Below, piece by piece: positions 63,279 through 64,000 of a stretch of DNA of 64,000 nt. This DNA comes from Buchnera aphidicola (Kurisakia onigurumii) (GTDB lineage Bacteria; Pseudomonadota; Gammaproteobacteria; Enterobacterales; Enterobacteriaceae), in the NCBI RefSeq assembly GCF_039394605.1, contig NZ_CP135033.1:434001-498000 (forward strand). Reading direction: 5' to 3'. Each line of letters starts with the position of its first letter. The stretch's first letter is position 1. The notes below the pieces were generated by a model. That model ran no database searches and was not told where the DNA came from. It saw only the letters and a program-made list of their open reading frames with translations. The position numbers were made by a program, and so were the translations under genes.

Positions 63279-63620
63279 TTATATAGACAGTTCTTTTATA
63301 TGAAGATTTAAAAACTCTTCTAACTCAAAAATAGATATTGATCCAACTTTAGTAGCTATTAAATTAGACTTATGGAATAATAATAAAGTAGGTATTCCTC
63401 TAATAGAATATTTAGGTGCCGTATTGGGATTTTCATCAATATTAATTTTATAAAATATTACTTTTTCTTTATATTTTATAGATATTTCTTCTAATATAGG
63501 CATTAGTACCTTACATGGATTGCACCAATCTGCCCAAAAATCAACTAATACTAACTTTTTTTCTTCTGTGATTTTTTCAGAAAAATTTTTATCCGATATC
63601 TTATAAATATTTGTATTCAT
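63279..63620 (-). CDS. trxA: Thioredoxin 1 with CNPC active site
   Basis: TrxA (113 aa, near 109) is the main small disulfide reductase. The buried Asp27 and the cis-Pro loop GIPTLLLF are conserved. The active site is WCNPCK (Cys33-Asn-Pro-Cys36, codons TGC AAT CCA TGT) where thioredoxins normally have WCGPCK. The change sits between the redox cysteines and could shift redox potential. It lies between rho and rep, the E. coli order. Confidence 0.94.
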   Translation of the reverse strand: MNTNIYKISDKNFSEKITEEKKLVLVDFWADWCNPCKVLMPILEEISIKYKEKVIFYKINIDENPNTAPKYSIRGIPTLLLFHKSNLIATKVGSISIFELEEFLNLHIKELSI

Positions 63621-63669
63621 TTTTTTTCCTTACAAAAATTAATTCATAAATTTGAATATTAAATACTTT

Positions 63670-64000
63670 CTAATTTAATAGTTTTTTTATTTTGTTAATA
63701 TTTTTTTTATTTTTTATAAAACAATTATTTTTAATGTATTCATTTTTTTTAATAAAAACAATATCTTTTTTTGGTAATTCATTAATAAACCTGCTAGGTA
63801 AAGAACATTGATTGTGTCCAAAAATAGTACGATTTTTAGAATAAGTTAAAAATAATTGTTTTTTTGCTCTAGTAATTCCTACGTATGCTAATCTTCTCTC
63901 CTCTTCAATATTATTGTTTTGTATACTAATATAATGTGGAAGAATATTTTCTTCCATACCTACTATAAAAACAAAATTAAATTCTAAACCTTTCGAAGCA
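63670..64000 (-). CDS. rep: ATP-dependent DNA helicase Rep (partial, 5' end outside window)
   Basis: These ~110 codons are the C-terminus of Rep, a UvrD-family helicase that helps forks pass obstacles. GMEENILPHY, the motif VI block EERRLAYVGITRAKKQLFLTYSKNR, and PSRFINELPKKDI align with E. coli Rep. The C-terminal tail is Lys/Asn-rich and slightly diverged. The rest lies beyond position 64000. Confidence 0.94.
   Translation of the reverse strand, partial: ASKGLEFNFVFIVGMEENILPHYISIQNNNIEEERRLAYVGITRAKKQLFLTYSKNRTIFGHNQCSLPSRFINELPKKDIVFIKKNEYIKNNCFIKNKKNINKIKKLLN

Overview
This window is from a strongly reduced, extremely A+T-rich gammaproteobacterial genome. Gene content, gene order and protein similarity point to Buchnera aphidicola, the obligate aphid endosymbiont. 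The str-S10-spc-alpha ribosomal block, tusBCD, tsgA-trpS-rpe-aroB-aroK, deoBD-prfC-nfuA-bioH, ssb-dusA-dnaB, gshB-yqgF-hemW, trmB-mutY-yggX, purA-rnr-rpsF-rpsR-rplI, orn-tRNA-Gly, hslVU, dapF-cyaY-hemC-hemD and tRNA-rho-trxA-rep follow the Escherichia coli order with many genes deleted between them. I see no insertion sequence, prophage, CRISPR array or acquired island. The strain cannot be named from sequence alone.

Layout. 1-12180 (minus): alpha (rpsD partial, rpsK, rpsM), spc (rpmJ to rplN) and S10 (rpsQ to rpsJ) operons. 12433-18087 (minus): str operon with tusDCB upstream, ending in a hairpin/T-run terminator after tuf. 18548-28870: tsgA, trpS, rpe, aroB, aroK, tRNA-Ser(GGA), deoD, deoB, prfC, nfuA, bioH. 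28964-38808: ssb, frameshifted dusA, dnaB, gshB, yqgF, hemW, trmB, mutY, yggX, sbcB, tRNA-Asn, tRNA-Ile2. 38873-49975: dut, cysQ, rplI-rpsR-rpsF, frameshifted rnr, purA, miaA, pgi, orn, tRNA-Gly, rpmE. 50330-56781: hslVU, fpr, epmA, a large unrecognised gene, rsmJ. 56805-64000: ynfM-type transporter, dapF, cyaY, hemC, frameshifted hemD, tRNA-Pro/His/Arg, rho, trxA and the 3' end of rep.

Most genes serve translation (20+ ribosomal proteins, EF-Tu, EF-G, RF3, TrpRS, and tRNA modification by TusBCD, MiaA, TrmB and DusA). The rest cover replication and repair (DnaB, SSB, Rep, MutY, SbcB), iron-sulfur and heme metabolism (NfuA, CyaY, YggX, HemW, HemC, HemD), nutritional pathways typical of a symbiont (AroB and AroK for aromatic amino acids, DapF for lysine, BioH for biotin) and nucleotide salvage (DeoB, DeoD, PurA, Dut).

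The most notable features are: (i) three genes (dusA, rnr, hemD) whose reading frame is broken exactly at a run of 12-14 A, while five equally long A runs in yqgF, hemW, cyaY, cysQ and rnr itself stay in frame; (ii) a 534-codon Lys/Asn-rich gene of unknown function with a compact C-terminal part carrying a duplicated TPNFHY motif; (iii) a thioredoxin with CNPC instead of CGPC; (iv) a comparatively GC-rich hairpin between hslU and fpr.
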